A stretch of DNA of 64,000 nucleotides from Aureispira sp. CCB-E (GCF_031326345.1 NZ_CP133671.1:1240001-1304000), one strand, 5' to 3'. Positions 1 through 9,439 are shown, counted from the stretch's first letter. Made by a program: numbers and translations. The notes: a model not told the origin generated them from the sequence alone.

Positions 1-1
1 A

Positions 2-925
<924 letters not shown>

Positions 926-947
926 GAGTGTTGTCCTAAATAAAATG

Positions 948-982
948 AGCGACTATTGATCTTTCAATAGTCGCTTTTTTAT
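948..982 (+). terminator. Intrinsic terminator after dnaK
   Basis: A 12-bp perfect stem (948-959 with 964-975, AGCGACTATTGA arm) with a 4-nt loop is followed by TTTTTT. It lies about 22 bp after the dnaK stop. The convergent gene ends at 1025, and the minus strand also runs into a T-rich stretch, so it may serve both genes. Confidence 0.85.
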
Positions 983-1024
983 TTATATGACCAACAAAGT
1001 GTGTATTGGACGTTTGTATAAAAA

Positions 1025-2374
1025 TTATTTGTTTTTAAATATTTGAATATAACCCGCTGGACCTGATGGATTCGGTGAAGTGTAGTAATTATTATAGGTA
1101 CTTTGAACGGCAATGTATGCCCCATCGGGAGACCAAGTTGCTTTTTCTATATAATCAGAACCTTGGCTATCGTAGAAAAATACCAATTCTCCTTGTTGCC
1201 AGTCATAGATAAAGATCTTTTTTTGATCATTTGAAACAACCATCAAGTAATTCCCTGTTGAATCAAAAGCACAGGATCTAGTTCTTTTCCTAGTGGCTTT
1301 GGTTTGGGGAATGCTAATACAAGCGAGCTCTTCATGCGTTGTTAAGTCATAAACATATACTTGATTGTGTTCACCACCAAGCGCAATGTACTGCTCTTGC
1401 GGAGAGAAGGTGGCATGGGTACTTTTTTTCTTTTGAGGTATTTGAATTGTCTTGTTACCCTCTAAGTCGTATAATTGAAGGTACTTGCCATGGGCACTCA
1501 TAATGTATTGCTTAGAAGAAGATATGTAATCTACCTTTTTTGCTTTGGGTAGAGTAGCCTCTGCGGCATCTTTCCATATCATTTGAATTTTATAAGGTGC
1601 CCAAATAGCATATGTTTTATATGGTATAATATTTTTTCGATCTTCTTTGTTAATTTTTATTCGAGACTCTTCTGTCCATGTTTGCGTATTGTAAGCAATT
1701 AGAAAATAAGTACGTTCTCTAGATGCAAGATTGAATTGTTCACCATAAGCAAAAAGTACTGCTCCATCAGGCGAAAATGAAAAATCTGTTAACTCAATGT
1801 CGCCATCATCTGAATGATTAAATGGAATGAGGGTGTAAAGCGAAGACGATAAGTCAGGAGCAAAATCATTCAGATGATCTGATTGGTGAGTATAAGGAAT
1901 TTTGGGCGTATTAGAGCTATTGGTATCGTAGGCAGTCGTATCCCATGTCATGCCTTCTGTTAAGTGCTCGATGTACTTACCATCAGATACTTGGATGGTA
2001 TAAGTAGCTTGGACTAGCTTTTCTTCTTGAAGCCAGTTTCCACCAGCTTGTACATGATAAAAGTCTGAGTACCCTTTGTAGCTTTTTATGTTGTCATTGA
2101 GTTTATTGGTTTGATGCACCTTGGCGATAAATTGAGAAGTATTTTTATTGACCCATGCTTCATTGCAAATATTATCAATGCTAATTTCTTGTTTGATGGC
2201 ATCCTTTTCGGAAGCAGTATTCATTAGCACTCTAAGAAAAAAACTATAGTCTGTAGGTAGAGGCATATAGTATTTTTTAGCAACATGATAATAAATGACA
2301 ATGACTTTGAGGGTAAGTTCTTTCTGTTGTGGAGATGAACGCAACACTCTAACACCATATAAATCCGTAGACAT
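1025..2374 (-). CDS. WD40/beta-propeller-like protein of unknown function
   Basis: No specific family is recognised. The C-terminal two thirds carry repeated blade-like motifs of the WD40/PD40 type (FSPDGAVLFAYGEQ, FSPQEQYIALGGEHNQVYVYD, FDSTGNYLMVVSNDQKKIFIYD, WSPDGAYIAVQS), so this part should fold as a beta-propeller for protein contacts. The roughly 150-residue N-terminal part has no motif I can name. No signal peptide is visible, so the protein is probably cytoplasmic. I chose the ATG at 2374; a TTG 9 bp further upstream is also in frame but less likely. The gene is alone between the convergent dnaK and the divergent rplS. Confidence 0.8.
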   Translation of the reverse strand: MSTDLYGVRVLRSSPQQKELTLKVIVIYYHVAKKYYMPLPTDYSFFLRVLMNTASEKDAIKQEISIDNICNEAWVNKNTSQFIAKVHQTNKLNDNIKSYKGYSDFYHVQAGGNWLQEEKLVQATYTIQVSDGKYIEHLTEGMTWDTTAYDTNSSNTPKIPYTHQSDHLNDFAPDLSSSLYTLIPFNHSDDGDIELTDFSFSPDGAVLFAYGEQFNLASRERTYFLIAYNTQTWTEESRIKINKEDRKNIIPYKTYAIWAPYKIQMIWKDAAEATLPKAKKVDYISSSKQYIMSAHGKYLQLYDLEGNKTIQIPQKKKSTHATFSPQEQYIALGGEHNQVYVYDLTTHEELACISIPQTKATRKRTRSCAFDSTGNYLMVVSNDQKKIFIYDWQQGELVFFYDSQGSDYIEKATWSPDGAYIAVQSTYNNYYTSPNPSGPAGYIQIFKNK

Positions 2375-2738
2375 TTTTAACAATTTTGGTTTTGCAAATA
2401 GATTTGTAATAACGTCTAATAAAAATAAGTAGTTTAGCTCGTTTTACAAAAGCTCTTTTTACTTAATTTAGTGATGTTCATAAAGTAGTTTTTTGTCTTA
2501 ATAGCTTGATAAGTAATGTGTTGTTGTGATTTGAATAGAAGGGTTCAGAAGATAGTAGGTTGTTTTCAATAATTGATATACTAAGGTTCATGCTGAGATA
2601 AGCTAAAGGATTGAAAAAAAAGTATATAAAACAAGGGTTTTTTTCGATAAAATAAGGAGAGTTTAAAAAATAATGTTATCTTTGCCAACGCTTTTGTAAA
2701 CAAGACTAGAAAAACTAGCAATATAAATATACATTGTA
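2375..2738. other. Divergent intergenic region before rplS
   Basis: This 364-bp AT-rich gap separates the divergent WD40-like gene and rplS. Apart from a candidate -7 box for rplS near its right end I see no open reading frame, RNA gene or clear repeat. Confidence 0.6.
2677..2684 (+). promoter_or_regulatory. Candidate Bacteroidota -7 box for rplS
   Basis: The octamer TATCTTTG matches the Bacteroidota housekeeping -7 consensus TAnnTTTG and lies 55 bp before the rplS ATG. No convincing TTTG -33 element is found at the usual spacing, so this is a candidate only. Confidence 0.4.
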
Positions 2739-3167
2739 ATGAACGATTTAATCAACTTCGTAGAAAAACAAACAGCTCGTGATATTACTGATTATGATTT
2801 CTTTAAATCAGGTGATACTGTTGCTGTAAGCTATAAAATTATTGAGGGAAGTAAAGAACGTATTCAAGTTTTCCGTGGAGATGTTATCCAAATTAAAGGT
2901 TCTGGAACTTCTAAGACATTTACAGTTCGCAAAATCTCTCATGGTGTAGGTGTAGAGCGTGTATTCCCTTTCAATTCTCCAGCAGTTGCTTCTGTTAAGA
3001 ACTTGAAAAAAGGAAACGTTCGTCGTGCACGTTTATACTACTTGCGTGAATTGACAGGTAAATCTGCTCGGATTAGAGAAAAGCAATTTACTAAAAAATT
3101 GGATGCCAGCATGAAAGGTAAGACTCGTAGAGCTACCTGGGCTTGGGAAGAAAAAGTATACAAATAA
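2739..3167 (+). CDS. rplS: 50S ribosomal protein L19
   Basis: This is ribosomal protein L19, located at the 30S-50S interface. The family signatures are clear: the N-terminal helix, F(K)SGDTVAVSYKIIEG, the RIQVFRGDVIQ strand, the ISHGVGVERVFPFNSP loop, and the basic RRARLYYLRELTGKSARI block. At 142 residues it is longer than the roughly 115 of E. coli; the extra residues form a basic C-terminal tail (EKQFTKKLDASMKGKTRRAT) as often seen in Bacteroidota. It is monocistronic here: a terminator follows and no trmD or rpsP is adjacent. Confidence 0.97.
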   Translation: MNDLINFVEKQTARDITDYDFFKSGDTVAVSYKIIEGSKERIQVFRGDVIQIKGSGTSKTFTVRKISHGVGVERVFPFNSPAVASVKNLKKGNVRRARLYYLRELTGKSARIREKQFTKKLDASMKGKTRRATWAWEEKVYK

Positions 3168-3193
3168 GACTACTTATTGTATTAAAAATATAC

Positions 3194-3226
3194 AGCTGCT
3201 TAGATGAATTTCTGAGCAGCTTTTTC
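3194..3226 (+). terminator. Intrinsic terminator after rplS
   Basis: AGCTGCTTAGA pairs with TCTGAGCAGCT (11 bp including one G-U pair) around a 6-nt loop and is followed by TTTTCTG. It starts 27 bp after the rplS stop. Confidence 0.8.
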
Positions 3227-3433
3227 TGTTTATACCTTAGCCAATAATGAATTAGATTCAATTGGGATAGATTTTCTTTTGGTTGGAGGTATGGGCAATA
3301 ACCGTGGGTTTTAGATAGAGAAATAGGGACGAGGGTACTTACTAGTTATTGAATATTATTTATTACATTAAATTCTTTATAAACCTAGCACACACTCTAG
3401 GTTACGAGTAACTAATGTTTTTTACACCTAAAT

Positions 3434-4051
3434 ATGAAATTATTATTTCTTGCATTGTTTTTAATGAGTTATGGTATTATAGTGAAACAAGATCCCTCTT
3501 GTATCGAAAAGAATGCGCGAGAACTTGTTACTTGGTTTATAAAAACAAACAAAGATTGCTATTTAGTTCTAAATGAATCTGATTGGGGAGAGATAAAAAA
3601 AGATATCTACACGAAAATTTCCTTAGAGAAAGGAATGAATATTCTAAAGTTCAAAAAAGAAAAAGATGGAAATGTCATAAAAAAAGAGATAGTTGTCGTT
3701 GAAGATACTACGAAGAAGAAAATGAATATTACTTTGCCAGGAGAAGTCGTTATTTATGATGTAAAAAATGAAAAAGAAAGACAAGAAAGTGGATCTAGGA
3801 AGGTAATACAAATGTGCAAGGAATATCAAAATGAACTGAATCGAAAGCCAACAAATAAAGCTATTCTTGATATTTGTATAAACGAAGAAGGCGTTGTAGA
3901 ACGTGTAAAATTTGTTAAAAGTGAGGTTGATTCTCTAAGTCAAGAAACTATTGATTTGCTTATGCGGTGTGTTAAACAATTTAGATATGAAGCGGCTCCT
4001 AATACTCCTATTATGTGTGGGAAGCTAATACTTCATTTAGGATCTCGCTAA
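3434..4051 (+). CDS. Small secreted protein with TonB C-terminal-like domain
   Basis: The N-terminus is hydrophobic (MKLLFLALFLMSYGIIV), suggesting a signal peptide or anchor. The last 70 residues resemble the TonB C-terminal fold: ILDICINEEGVVERVKFVKSE followed by a helix and VKQFRYEAAPN, the pattern 'V-x-x-x-G-x-V...F-x-P-A' of TonB_C-type domains. Bacteroidota have many such domains outside the true TonB, and there is no proline-rich spacer or ExbB/ExbD gene here, so I do not call it an energy transducer. The middle (residues 50-110) is lysine- and glutamate-rich. The gene stands alone, convergent with the barrel gene that ends at 4106. Confidence 0.7.
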   Translation: MKLLFLALFLMSYGIIVKQDPSCIEKNARELVTWFIKTNKDCYLVLNESDWGEIKKDIYTKISLEKGMNILKFKKEKDGNVIKKEIVVVEDTTKKKMNITLPGEVVIYDVKNEKERQESGSRKVIQMCKEYQNELNRKPTNKAILDICINEEGVVERVKFVKSEVDSLSQETIDLLMRCVKQFRYEAAPNTPIMCGKLILHLGSR

Positions 4052-4105
4052 GAATATAAAAATAGACTTCCCACAACAAAAAAACATCTTTACTCTATTT
4101 ACGTC

Positions 4106-5602
4106 TTAAAACTTAAACTGAGCACCAAGACCTAAGCCCATGTATACCGCCGCATGATTCAGTTGATATAAATCTGAAAAACCATAGTTTTGGTATCTTC
4201 CATCTACTCGTAGTTGAATCGTAATATTTTTATTGATTTTGTAACTGATGAAAGGGCGACAACTGTAGGAAATAAAGAATTTAGAAACAGGAAAGGGAGT
4301 TGCTTCTGTCTCTAACATGACGATGTTATTATATTGATCTAATGTTTTTCCTTTTTGAGATTGTGTGAAATTAAAGTGGATACCAAGACTAATTCCATAG
4401 TTTAATCTACCAATAGATTTTTGTATCCCCAAGAACAAAGGAATCGCATAATAAGTCATTTTATTATGATGTTTGACCACTCTTGTTGCTGTGGCGTTGG
4501 AATAACCAGTAGGAGAGATAGGGTTGGCTCTAGTGATGCCCCACGATTGAGTTGAGTTAAATTCGCTCATAGATTGGTTGTATTCAAATCCTGTCAGGAC
4601 AAATAAGTTTTTGTAAAAATAAAACTCTACTTCAACCCCAATAGAAGTGCCTAGTTCGTATTGGTATCCTTCGTTTAAAAGATGACCTATATTGTTACTG
4701 TTTGAAGGAGCAAAGAATATGTTTTTGATCGTGTGTAGTCCTAAGAAAGAACCGATGTTGAACTTTGTTCTATTTGTTCTTTTGTTTAGAAAAAATGCAT
4801 CTGTTAGCTCAGGGGTAGTATGCTTTTGCTCTAGTGGGAGTTGGATGGATAGGTTTTGTATATCTAGTGTTTTTATTTTTTTACTGCCTTTGTTCCAATT
4901 GAGTGTCTCTGCGGCAGCATTTTTATTAATAGTAGATGAACTATGATTATTTAGTTGGCTTTCGTTTGTATTATCAGAAGTAGGAGAGTTTATCTGAGTA
5001 GATTGATCCTCAGAAGAAGTCGTGTTTTTAGGAGTAGTGGTATGATAATTATTTAGTTTTGTATTATAAGAAGCAGAAGGTGCTTTCTGAGAAGTTTTCC
5101 CCTTAGAAGTGGTTCTATTTTGGAACGTAGATATGTGCTGATTGTTTAGTTGGTTCACGTTCGTGCTGTGAGAAGTATAAGGTACTATCTGAGTAGATTG
5201 ATTCTTAGGGAAAGCCGTGTTTTTAGGAATAAATAAGTTATTGTTTAGCTGGTTATTGCTAGTATTGTGGGCGATAGGCAAGTTTGAAGCTTGCTTAGCG
5301 AGTGTAGCTATTGGATTGATATATGAATGATTAGAAGGAACGTTGGTTTCTAGATGCAGCGTAGATCGGCTATTATCAAATGTATTAGAGTTGTTGTAAA
5401 ATAAAATCCATAAAATTCCACTTAGAATAAACAACAGTATTAATGCTCCTAATAAAAGATTCTTATTAGAAAGAAGAGAGGACTGTTTCACTTTATTCTC
5501 CTCTAGTCCTTTTTCGATATTGTTCCATAAATCATTTACATCTAGACCTTCTAAAGAGCTAGTGTTTTTTAGATGATTTTTTATTTTTCTTTCTAAATCC
5601 AT
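4106..5602 (-). CDS. Anti-sigma-like membrane protein fused to outer-membrane beta-barrel
   Basis: Three parts are visible. Residues 1-46 are a charged cytoplasmic segment with a DLWNNIEKGLEE motif like that of Bacteroidota anti-sigma proteins. One membrane helix follows (about residues 47-70, NLLLGALILLFILSGILWIL). Then comes a linker of about 200 residues rich in Asn, Ser and Thr with loosely repeated blocks (QLNN...QSTQI...TS), and a C-terminal domain of about 220 residues with alternating amphipathic strands (YELGTSIGVEVEFYFYKNLF, YAIPLFLGIQKSIG, ending AVYMGLGLGAQFKF), as in PorT-type outer-membrane barrels. The gene lies 21 bp after the sigma-factor gene, so the two are probably co-transcribed. 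I infer a regulator of that sigma factor. I start at the ATG at 5602; a TTG 6 bp upstream is also in frame. Confidence 0.75.
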   Translation of the reverse strand: MDLERKIKNHLKNTSSLEGLDVNDLWNNIEKGLEENKVKQSSLLSNKNLLLGALILLFILSGILWILFYNNSNTFDNSRSTLHLETNVPSNHSYINPIATLAKQASNLPIAHNTSNNQLNNNLFIPKNTAFPKNQSTQIVPYTSHSTNVNQLNNQHISTFQNRTTSKGKTSQKAPSASYNTKLNNYHTTTPKNTTSSEDQSTQINSPTSDNTNESQLNNHSSSTINKNAAAETLNWNKGSKKIKTLDIQNLSIQLPLEQKHTTPELTDAFFLNKRTNRTKFNIGSFLGLHTIKNIFFAPSNSNNIGHLLNEGYQYELGTSIGVEVEFYFYKNLFVLTGFEYNQSMSEFNSTQSWGITRANPISPTGYSNATATRVVKHHNKMTYYAIPLFLGIQKSIGRLNYGISLGIHFNFTQSQKGKTLDQYNNIVMLETEATPFPVSKFFISYSCRPFISYKINKNITIQLRVDGRYQNYGFSDLYQLNHAAVYMGLGLGAQFKF

Positions 5603-5623
5603 ACCCAAATGAGTCGTTTAATG

Positions 5624-6184
5624 TTAGACTAAGTTAAAGTGAAATTCTGAATCTGATTCAGTTCTTTTTTTTATCCATTCTCTAGCTCTAGATAAGCGTT
5701 TTCTAGATAAGGAAGGCTTGATTCCTAGCATCGATGAAATTTCTTCATGAGAAAACTCATCGATTACAAAAAGGTTAAACACTTCATAGAGATTAGGAGG
5801 CATCTGTTTTAGATATTTCAATACTTCATGGACTGTTAGATTATCAAAAGCAGTAGGAGAAATTGGTGCGCTGTGAAAATCAACGATTAGTTGTTCGATT
5901 GTTTTTTTGGACGTTTTTGCATTGTACTTTAGGCAGTTGTTGATGGTGATTTTTGTAGCCCAAGTTCCTATGCTAGCTTTTTTAGGATCAAATAAGTGGA
6001 GGTTCTTAAATATATTGATAAAGGTATCTTGTAAGACGTCTTTTAGGTTATTTTGATCCATTAGATATCTTCTACAAATGGGGTTAAGATAAGGCAACAT
6101 TAAATTATACAATTTAAATTGACTATTTCTATTGCCATTTAGGCATTGAGTGATTAATTGTATGTTTACTTTATCTTTTAGCAC
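5624..6184 (-). CDS. ECF-type RNA polymerase sigma factor (sigma-70 family)
   Basis: An extracytoplasmic-function sigma factor of 186 residues, the usual ECF length. Region 2 is seen at about residues 25-90 (LMDQNNLKDVLQDTFINIFKNL, then IGTWATKITINNC). Region 4 is at about 120-175 (LPPNLYEVFNLFVIDEFSHEEISSMLGIKPSLSRKRLSRAREW), a canonical helix-turn-helix for -35 recognition. The only start consistent with a full region 2 is a GTG at 6184. Its partner is the barrel protein that follows 21 bp later, likely an anti-sigma regulator. Target promoters cannot be read from this window. Confidence 0.9.
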   Translation of the reverse strand: MLKDKVNIQLITQCLNGNRNSQFKLYNLMLPYLNPICRRYLMDQNNLKDVLQDTFINIFKNLHLFDPKKASIGTWATKITINNCLKYNAKTSKKTIEQLIVDFHSAPISPTAFDNLTVHEVLKYLKQMPPNLYEVFNLFVIDEFSHEEISSMLGIKPSLSRKRLSRAREWIKKRTESDSEFHFNLV

Positions 6185-6243
6185 TTATCTTATGTATATT
6201 AAAAAAAAACAGCAAGTAGTATCTATATGATTAATCATTTTTT

Positions 6244-6299
6244 CTGATAAAGAATGAGGAGTTTATGGAGGTTTATTCCATAAACTCGCTTATTATCAG
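6244..6299 (-). terminator. Strong hairpin between repeat lipoprotein and sigma factor
   Basis: An 11-bp perfect stem (6259-6269 with 6277-6287, GAGTTTATGGA arm) sits inside an outer 7-bp stem (CTGATAA 6244-6250 with TTATCAG 6293-6299). It begins 5 bp past the stop codon of the lipoprotein gene. No U-tract follows on the minus strand, so it could attenuate or protect the transcript rather than fully terminate it. Confidence 0.55.
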
Positions 6300-6304
6300 T
6301 AAAA

Positions 6305-7144
6305 CTAAGGTACACAATTACAATTGGCATCTAAAAAACCTCTGACTCCAGCAGGAGTCGTACAAGGATCTCCAATGTTAGCTAAGAAAGAAGGACAGTC
6401 AAAATTCGAACTACTCACACAGTTGCAAAGTAAATCCAAAACTCCTTGATTTCCACTCGGAGTCGTACAAGGATCCCCAAAATTGGCTTGTAGGTTAGGA
6501 CAATCATAAACAGGGTTGGTATCACAGTTGCAATTAGCATCAAGTGTTCCTACATTGCCGCTGATCGTTACGCAAGGATCTCCAATATTGGCTTGTAAGG
6601 TGGGACAATCAAAAGTAGTCGTATTGGTTACGCAGTTACAATTTGTATCTATAGTTCCTATATTACCAGCAGGATCAGTACAAGAATCACCAAAATTAGC
6701 TTGTAGTGTAGGACAGTCATAGGTTGTCGTGGTGGTGATGCAGTTGCAATTAGTATCAATTGTCCCTCGTGCACCAGCAGGAGTTGTGCAAGGGTCACCA
6801 AAATTAGCTTGCAGATTAGGGCAGTCATAAGTAGTTGTCGTTGTTGCGCAGTTACAACTAGAATCAATTGTCCCTATATTGCCAGCAGGATTCGTACATG
6901 GATCCCCGATGTTGGCTTGTAAGGTAGGACAATCGTAAGTGATTGTAGTTATACAGTTACAATTAGAATCCAACGTTCCTCGATCACCAGCTGGAGTTGT
7001 ACAAGGATCTCCGATATTAGCTTGAAAAGCTGGACAATCGGTTGTAATTGTTATGGAATCTGCATTGGGATCACAGGAAAATATTAAAAAGGAACATAAA
7101 AATATTGTTACTAGCCCTTTGGATAAAACTATAAAATTATTCAT
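6305..7144 (-). CDS. Lipoprotein with seven four-cysteine tandem repeats
   Basis: A signal peptide with lipobox (residues 1-24, ending LIFSC) points to a lipidated cell-surface protein. From residue 36 to the end the protein is seven repeats of 31-36 residues with the pattern DCPxLQANxGDPCxxPxGxxGxxDxxCNC, linked by Thr/Ser/Asn-rich spacers. Each repeat has four cysteines, 28 in all, probably in disulfides outside the cell. Similar GDPC...CNC modules occur in Saprospiraceae extracellular proteins, but I know of no assigned function. The start is the ATG at 7144 directly before the signal peptide. The gene lies upstream of the sigma-factor gene, with a hairpin between them. Confidence 0.85.
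   Translation of the reverse strand: MNNFIVLSKGLVTIFLCSFLIFSCDPNADSITITTDCPAFQANIGDPCTTPAGDRGTLDSNCNCITTITYDCPTLQANIGDPCTNPAGNIGTIDSSCNCATTTTTYDCPNLQANFGDPCTTPAGARGTIDTNCNCITTTTTYDCPTLQANFGDSCTDPAGNIGTIDTNCNCVTNTTTFDCPTLQANIGDPCVTISGNVGTLDANCNCDTNPVYDCPNLQANFGDPCTTPSGNQGVLDLLCNCVSSSNFDCPSFLANIGDPCTTPAGVRGFLDANCNCVP
6308..7039 (-). repeat. Seven in-frame tandem repeats of 105-108 bp (last one shorter)
   Basis: The coding repeats of the cysteine-rich lipoprotein are also similar at DNA level (for example the recurring motif GGATCTCCAATRTT/GGATCCCCAAAATT on the plus strand), consistent with expansion by unequal recombination. Repeat lengths in residues, in order of translation, are 35, 36, 36, 36, 35, 35 and 31. 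Confidence 0.85.
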
Positions 7145-7515
7145 GATTTGAATTTTACTTAGATTAAAAAACTTGAGTAGCAAATTTTTAATAGAAAAGG
7201 TATTTTGAAAGGAGAATAACCCAACAAAACAAACTTGATAACCATTAAAATTATGAACTAAAATTCATTGATGTTTACGTTATTAAATTATGTATATCGA
7301 AAAGGCCTTTTCATTGAGTTATATCTCAATAAGGTAGACAGTGTGACAAAAAAATTAAGAAAAATGTATTTAGGTAGTAAAAAATTCTGATCATGTTTTG
7401 ACAAAAAACAAAAAACTCTCCCCAACATTATTGGAAAGAGTTTCTTTATTCTTGATAAAAATAGCTTATCTGCTAGATTAGATCTTGCAAAAAAAAATGG
7501 GTTAGAACCTGCGTT
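7145..7515. other. Intergenic region, lipoprotein promoter side and terminator
   Basis: This 371-bp AT-rich gap should hold the promoter of the cysteine-rich lipoprotein and the terminator of the polyprenyl synthase gene. No further gene is seen. Confidence 0.5.
7411..7445 (-). terminator. Terminator of polyprenyl synthase gene
   Basis: On the minus strand AAACTCTTTCCAA pairs imperfectly with TTGGGGAGAGTTT and is followed by a run of T. It is about 70 bp past the stop at 7516. Confidence 0.65.
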
Positions 7516-8487
7516 TTAGTGCTCTCGCTCCATCAACATATCCAAGAAAGCATACAAAGGTTTTTTGGCTTCCTCTGAAACTTTCAGCAAGTTTAAATTG
7601 TGTATCGCCTTTTCTTTATAAATAGCCATAATTTTTTTCATCTCATCAGGAATACCTAATGTTCTGAAAATTTCTGTTACACGTTCTATTTTGGCAGCTT
7701 CTTCTTCTGGTCTAGGTGTACTAGATAAGAGTTGATTCAATTCTTGTTGAGTTGCTTTGTCTGCTAGTTCTAATGCTTTAATAACCAAAGCCGTTTTTTT
7801 ATTTTGAATAATGTCGCCACCAATGCGTTTTCCTACTTTTGCTTGAGTGCCAAAGGTGTCCAACCAATCATCTTGCATCTGAAAGGCAATGCCCATATTT
7901 CGTCCAAACTCTCCAATCAGTTCTGCTTCTTCTAGCGAAGCACCACCTACTAAAGCGCCCATTTTCATGGCTCCATATAGCAAAATAGATGTTTTTAATT
8001 CAATCATCTTTGTATACTCAGGAAGGCTTACAGTAGGTTGCGTTTCAAAGTTAACATCCATTTGTTGCCCTTCACAAACCCCAATAGCTACTTCGTTAAA
8101 GACAGGAAGGAGGGTGGGGAGAATTTCTGGAGCTACTTTGCTAAGGTGGTCGTAAGCATAAACCAACATAACGTCACCAGCTAAAATAGCCGTATTGGTA
8201 TCAAATTTTTTATGAACCGAAGGTTGACCTCTTCGGATTGGAGATTCATCCATAATGTCGTCGTGTACCAACGAAAAATTATGAAAAATCTCAACGGCAT
8301 AGGCAACAGGGAGGGCTACACTAACTTCTTTTGTAAACAATTGACAAGCCATTAATGCTAAAAGTGGACGGATTTGTTTGCCACCTAAAGACAAAATGTA
8401 ATCAATGGGTTCGTAAAGTTCTCTAGGGGTGTGCTGTGCAAAATTATTGTCTTTTTGGTAGGTTTTAAACAACTGATGTATATCCAT
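7516..8487 (-). CDS. Polyprenyl diphosphate synthase (farnesyl/geranylgeranyl type)
   Basis: A trans-isoprenyl diphosphate synthase that condenses allylic diphosphates with isopentenyl diphosphate. GGKQIRP is at residues 35-41. The first aspartate-rich motif DDIMDESPIRRG is at 76-87 and the second, QMQDDWLDTFG, lies around 205; both bind Mg-diphosphate. The length (323) fits the family. The chain length of the product (C15, C20 or longer) cannot be decided from the motifs alone, so I give no gene symbol. The gene is transcribed alone, between its terminator and the phosphatase gene upstream. Products would feed menaquinone and the lipid carrier of wall synthesis. Confidence 0.93.
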   Translation of the reverse strand: MDIHQLFKTYQKDNNFAQHTPRELYEPIDYILSLGGKQIRPLLALMACQLFTKEVSVALPVAYAVEIFHNFSLVHDDIMDESPIRRGQPSVHKKFDTNTAILAGDVMLVYAYDHLSKVAPEILPTLLPVFNEVAIGVCEGQQMDVNFETQPTVSLPEYTKMIELKTSILLYGAMKMGALVGGASLEEAELIGEFGRNMGIAFQMQDDWLDTFGTQAKVGKRIGGDIIQNKKTALVIKALELADKATQQELNQLLSSTPRPEEEAAKIERVTEIFRTLGIPDEMKKIMAIYKEKAIHNLNLLKVSEEAKKPLYAFLDMLMEREH

Positions 8488-8629
8488 TTTTATAAAAATT
8501 GCTGGTGTGAAAATTATTTATGGTTAACTAAGGCGTATTCCTTTTAAGAATTAGCACAAGATGTTTTAAGATAAAACAAGTTAAGAATTTTTTTTATTTA
8601 TAGCTAATTTCAATCTAACAGACCAATGC

Positions 8630-9439
8630 TTAAGCAGACAGGTTGGGCTTGAAGTGTTTTTTAGTTGCATGAATTAAATGTTGATAAATCATAGGATTGC
8701 CTGCTACAATTTCCTTTCCATAAATAAAGTTCTGCTCGCCTGAAAAGTCGCCAACCAAACCACCTGCTTGTTGGACAATGAAAGCTCCTGCTGCAACATC
8801 CCAAGGCGATAAGCTATATTCAAAATAACCATCAAAACGCCCACAGGCAACATATGCCAAGTCCAATGCCGCAGAACCAAACCTCCTTAATCCTCTTGTT
8901 CCCAACATCAGAGGTTTTATCATGGCTAAGTAAGCGTCCATTTGCTCAAAGTCATAATAAGGAAAACCTGTTGCTAATAAAGACTGTTCTAGGGTTGAGG
9001 TGGTGCTAACCTTGATTTTTTGCTGATTTAAAAATGCCGTTTCTGCCCCTTTCCAGCTATAAAATGTCTCTTGATGATTGACTTCATGCACGACTCCTAA
9101 AACGGTTTCTTTTTGGTACTGCAATGCGATACTAATGGCAAAAAAAGGCAACTGATGCAAAAAGTTGGTCGTGCCATCTAGAGGATCAATAATCCATTGC
9201 CAGTCTTTGTCTTCATGTGCTACGGTTTCTTCTTCAGCCAAGAAAGCAGCATCTGGCAAAAATTGACTCAAACCATCAATCAATTTCTGTTCAGATGTTT
9301 TATCAACATAGCTAACTAAGTGATTCAACTGCTTGTGTTCAATTTCTTGACTTTTGACTTTTCCCAATTCTGCTTGTAGGAATTTCCCTACTTCAAGGCT
9401 TAATTGACAAGTTTGTTGGCAAATCTTTTCTAAGTTCAT
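8630..9439 (-). CDS. suhB: Inositol monophosphatase family protein
   Basis: A Mg-dependent sugar/inositol phosphatase of the IMPase fold, 269 residues. The metal-binding motifs are present: the EEE following LPDAAFLAEEE, IDPLDGTTNFLHQLPFFAISIAL, and SPWDVAAGAFIVQQAGG near the C-terminus. The family hydrolyses inositol-1-phosphate or related phosphates (SuhB, and CysQ-like relatives). The LDGTTNF form favours the SuhB branch over CysQ, but the substrate remains an inference. The gene stands alone on the minus strand; 142 bp separate it from the polyprenyl synthase start. Confidence 0.9.
   Translation of the reverse strand: MNLEKICQQTCQLSLEVGKFLQAELGKVKSQEIEHKQLNHLVSYVDKTSEQKLIDGLSQFLPDAAFLAEEETVAHEDKDWQWIIDPLDGTTNFLHQLPFFAISIALQYQKETVLGVVHEVNHQETFYSWKGAETAFLNQQKIKVSTTSTLEQSLLATGFPYYDFEQMDAYLAMIKPLMLGTRGLRRFGSAALDLAYVACGRFDGYFEYSLSPWDVAAGAFIVQQAGGLVGDFSGEQNFIYGKEIVAGNPMIYQHLIHATKKHFKPNLSA

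Noticed and set aside
3434-4051. True TonB energy transducer
   Set aside because: There is no proline-rich spacer or ExbB/ExbD partner; only the C-terminal-like fold is present.
6308-7039. Regular repeats that look like a CRISPR array
   Set aside because: The period of 105-108 bp is too long, there are no unique spacers, and the repeats are in frame within a coding region.
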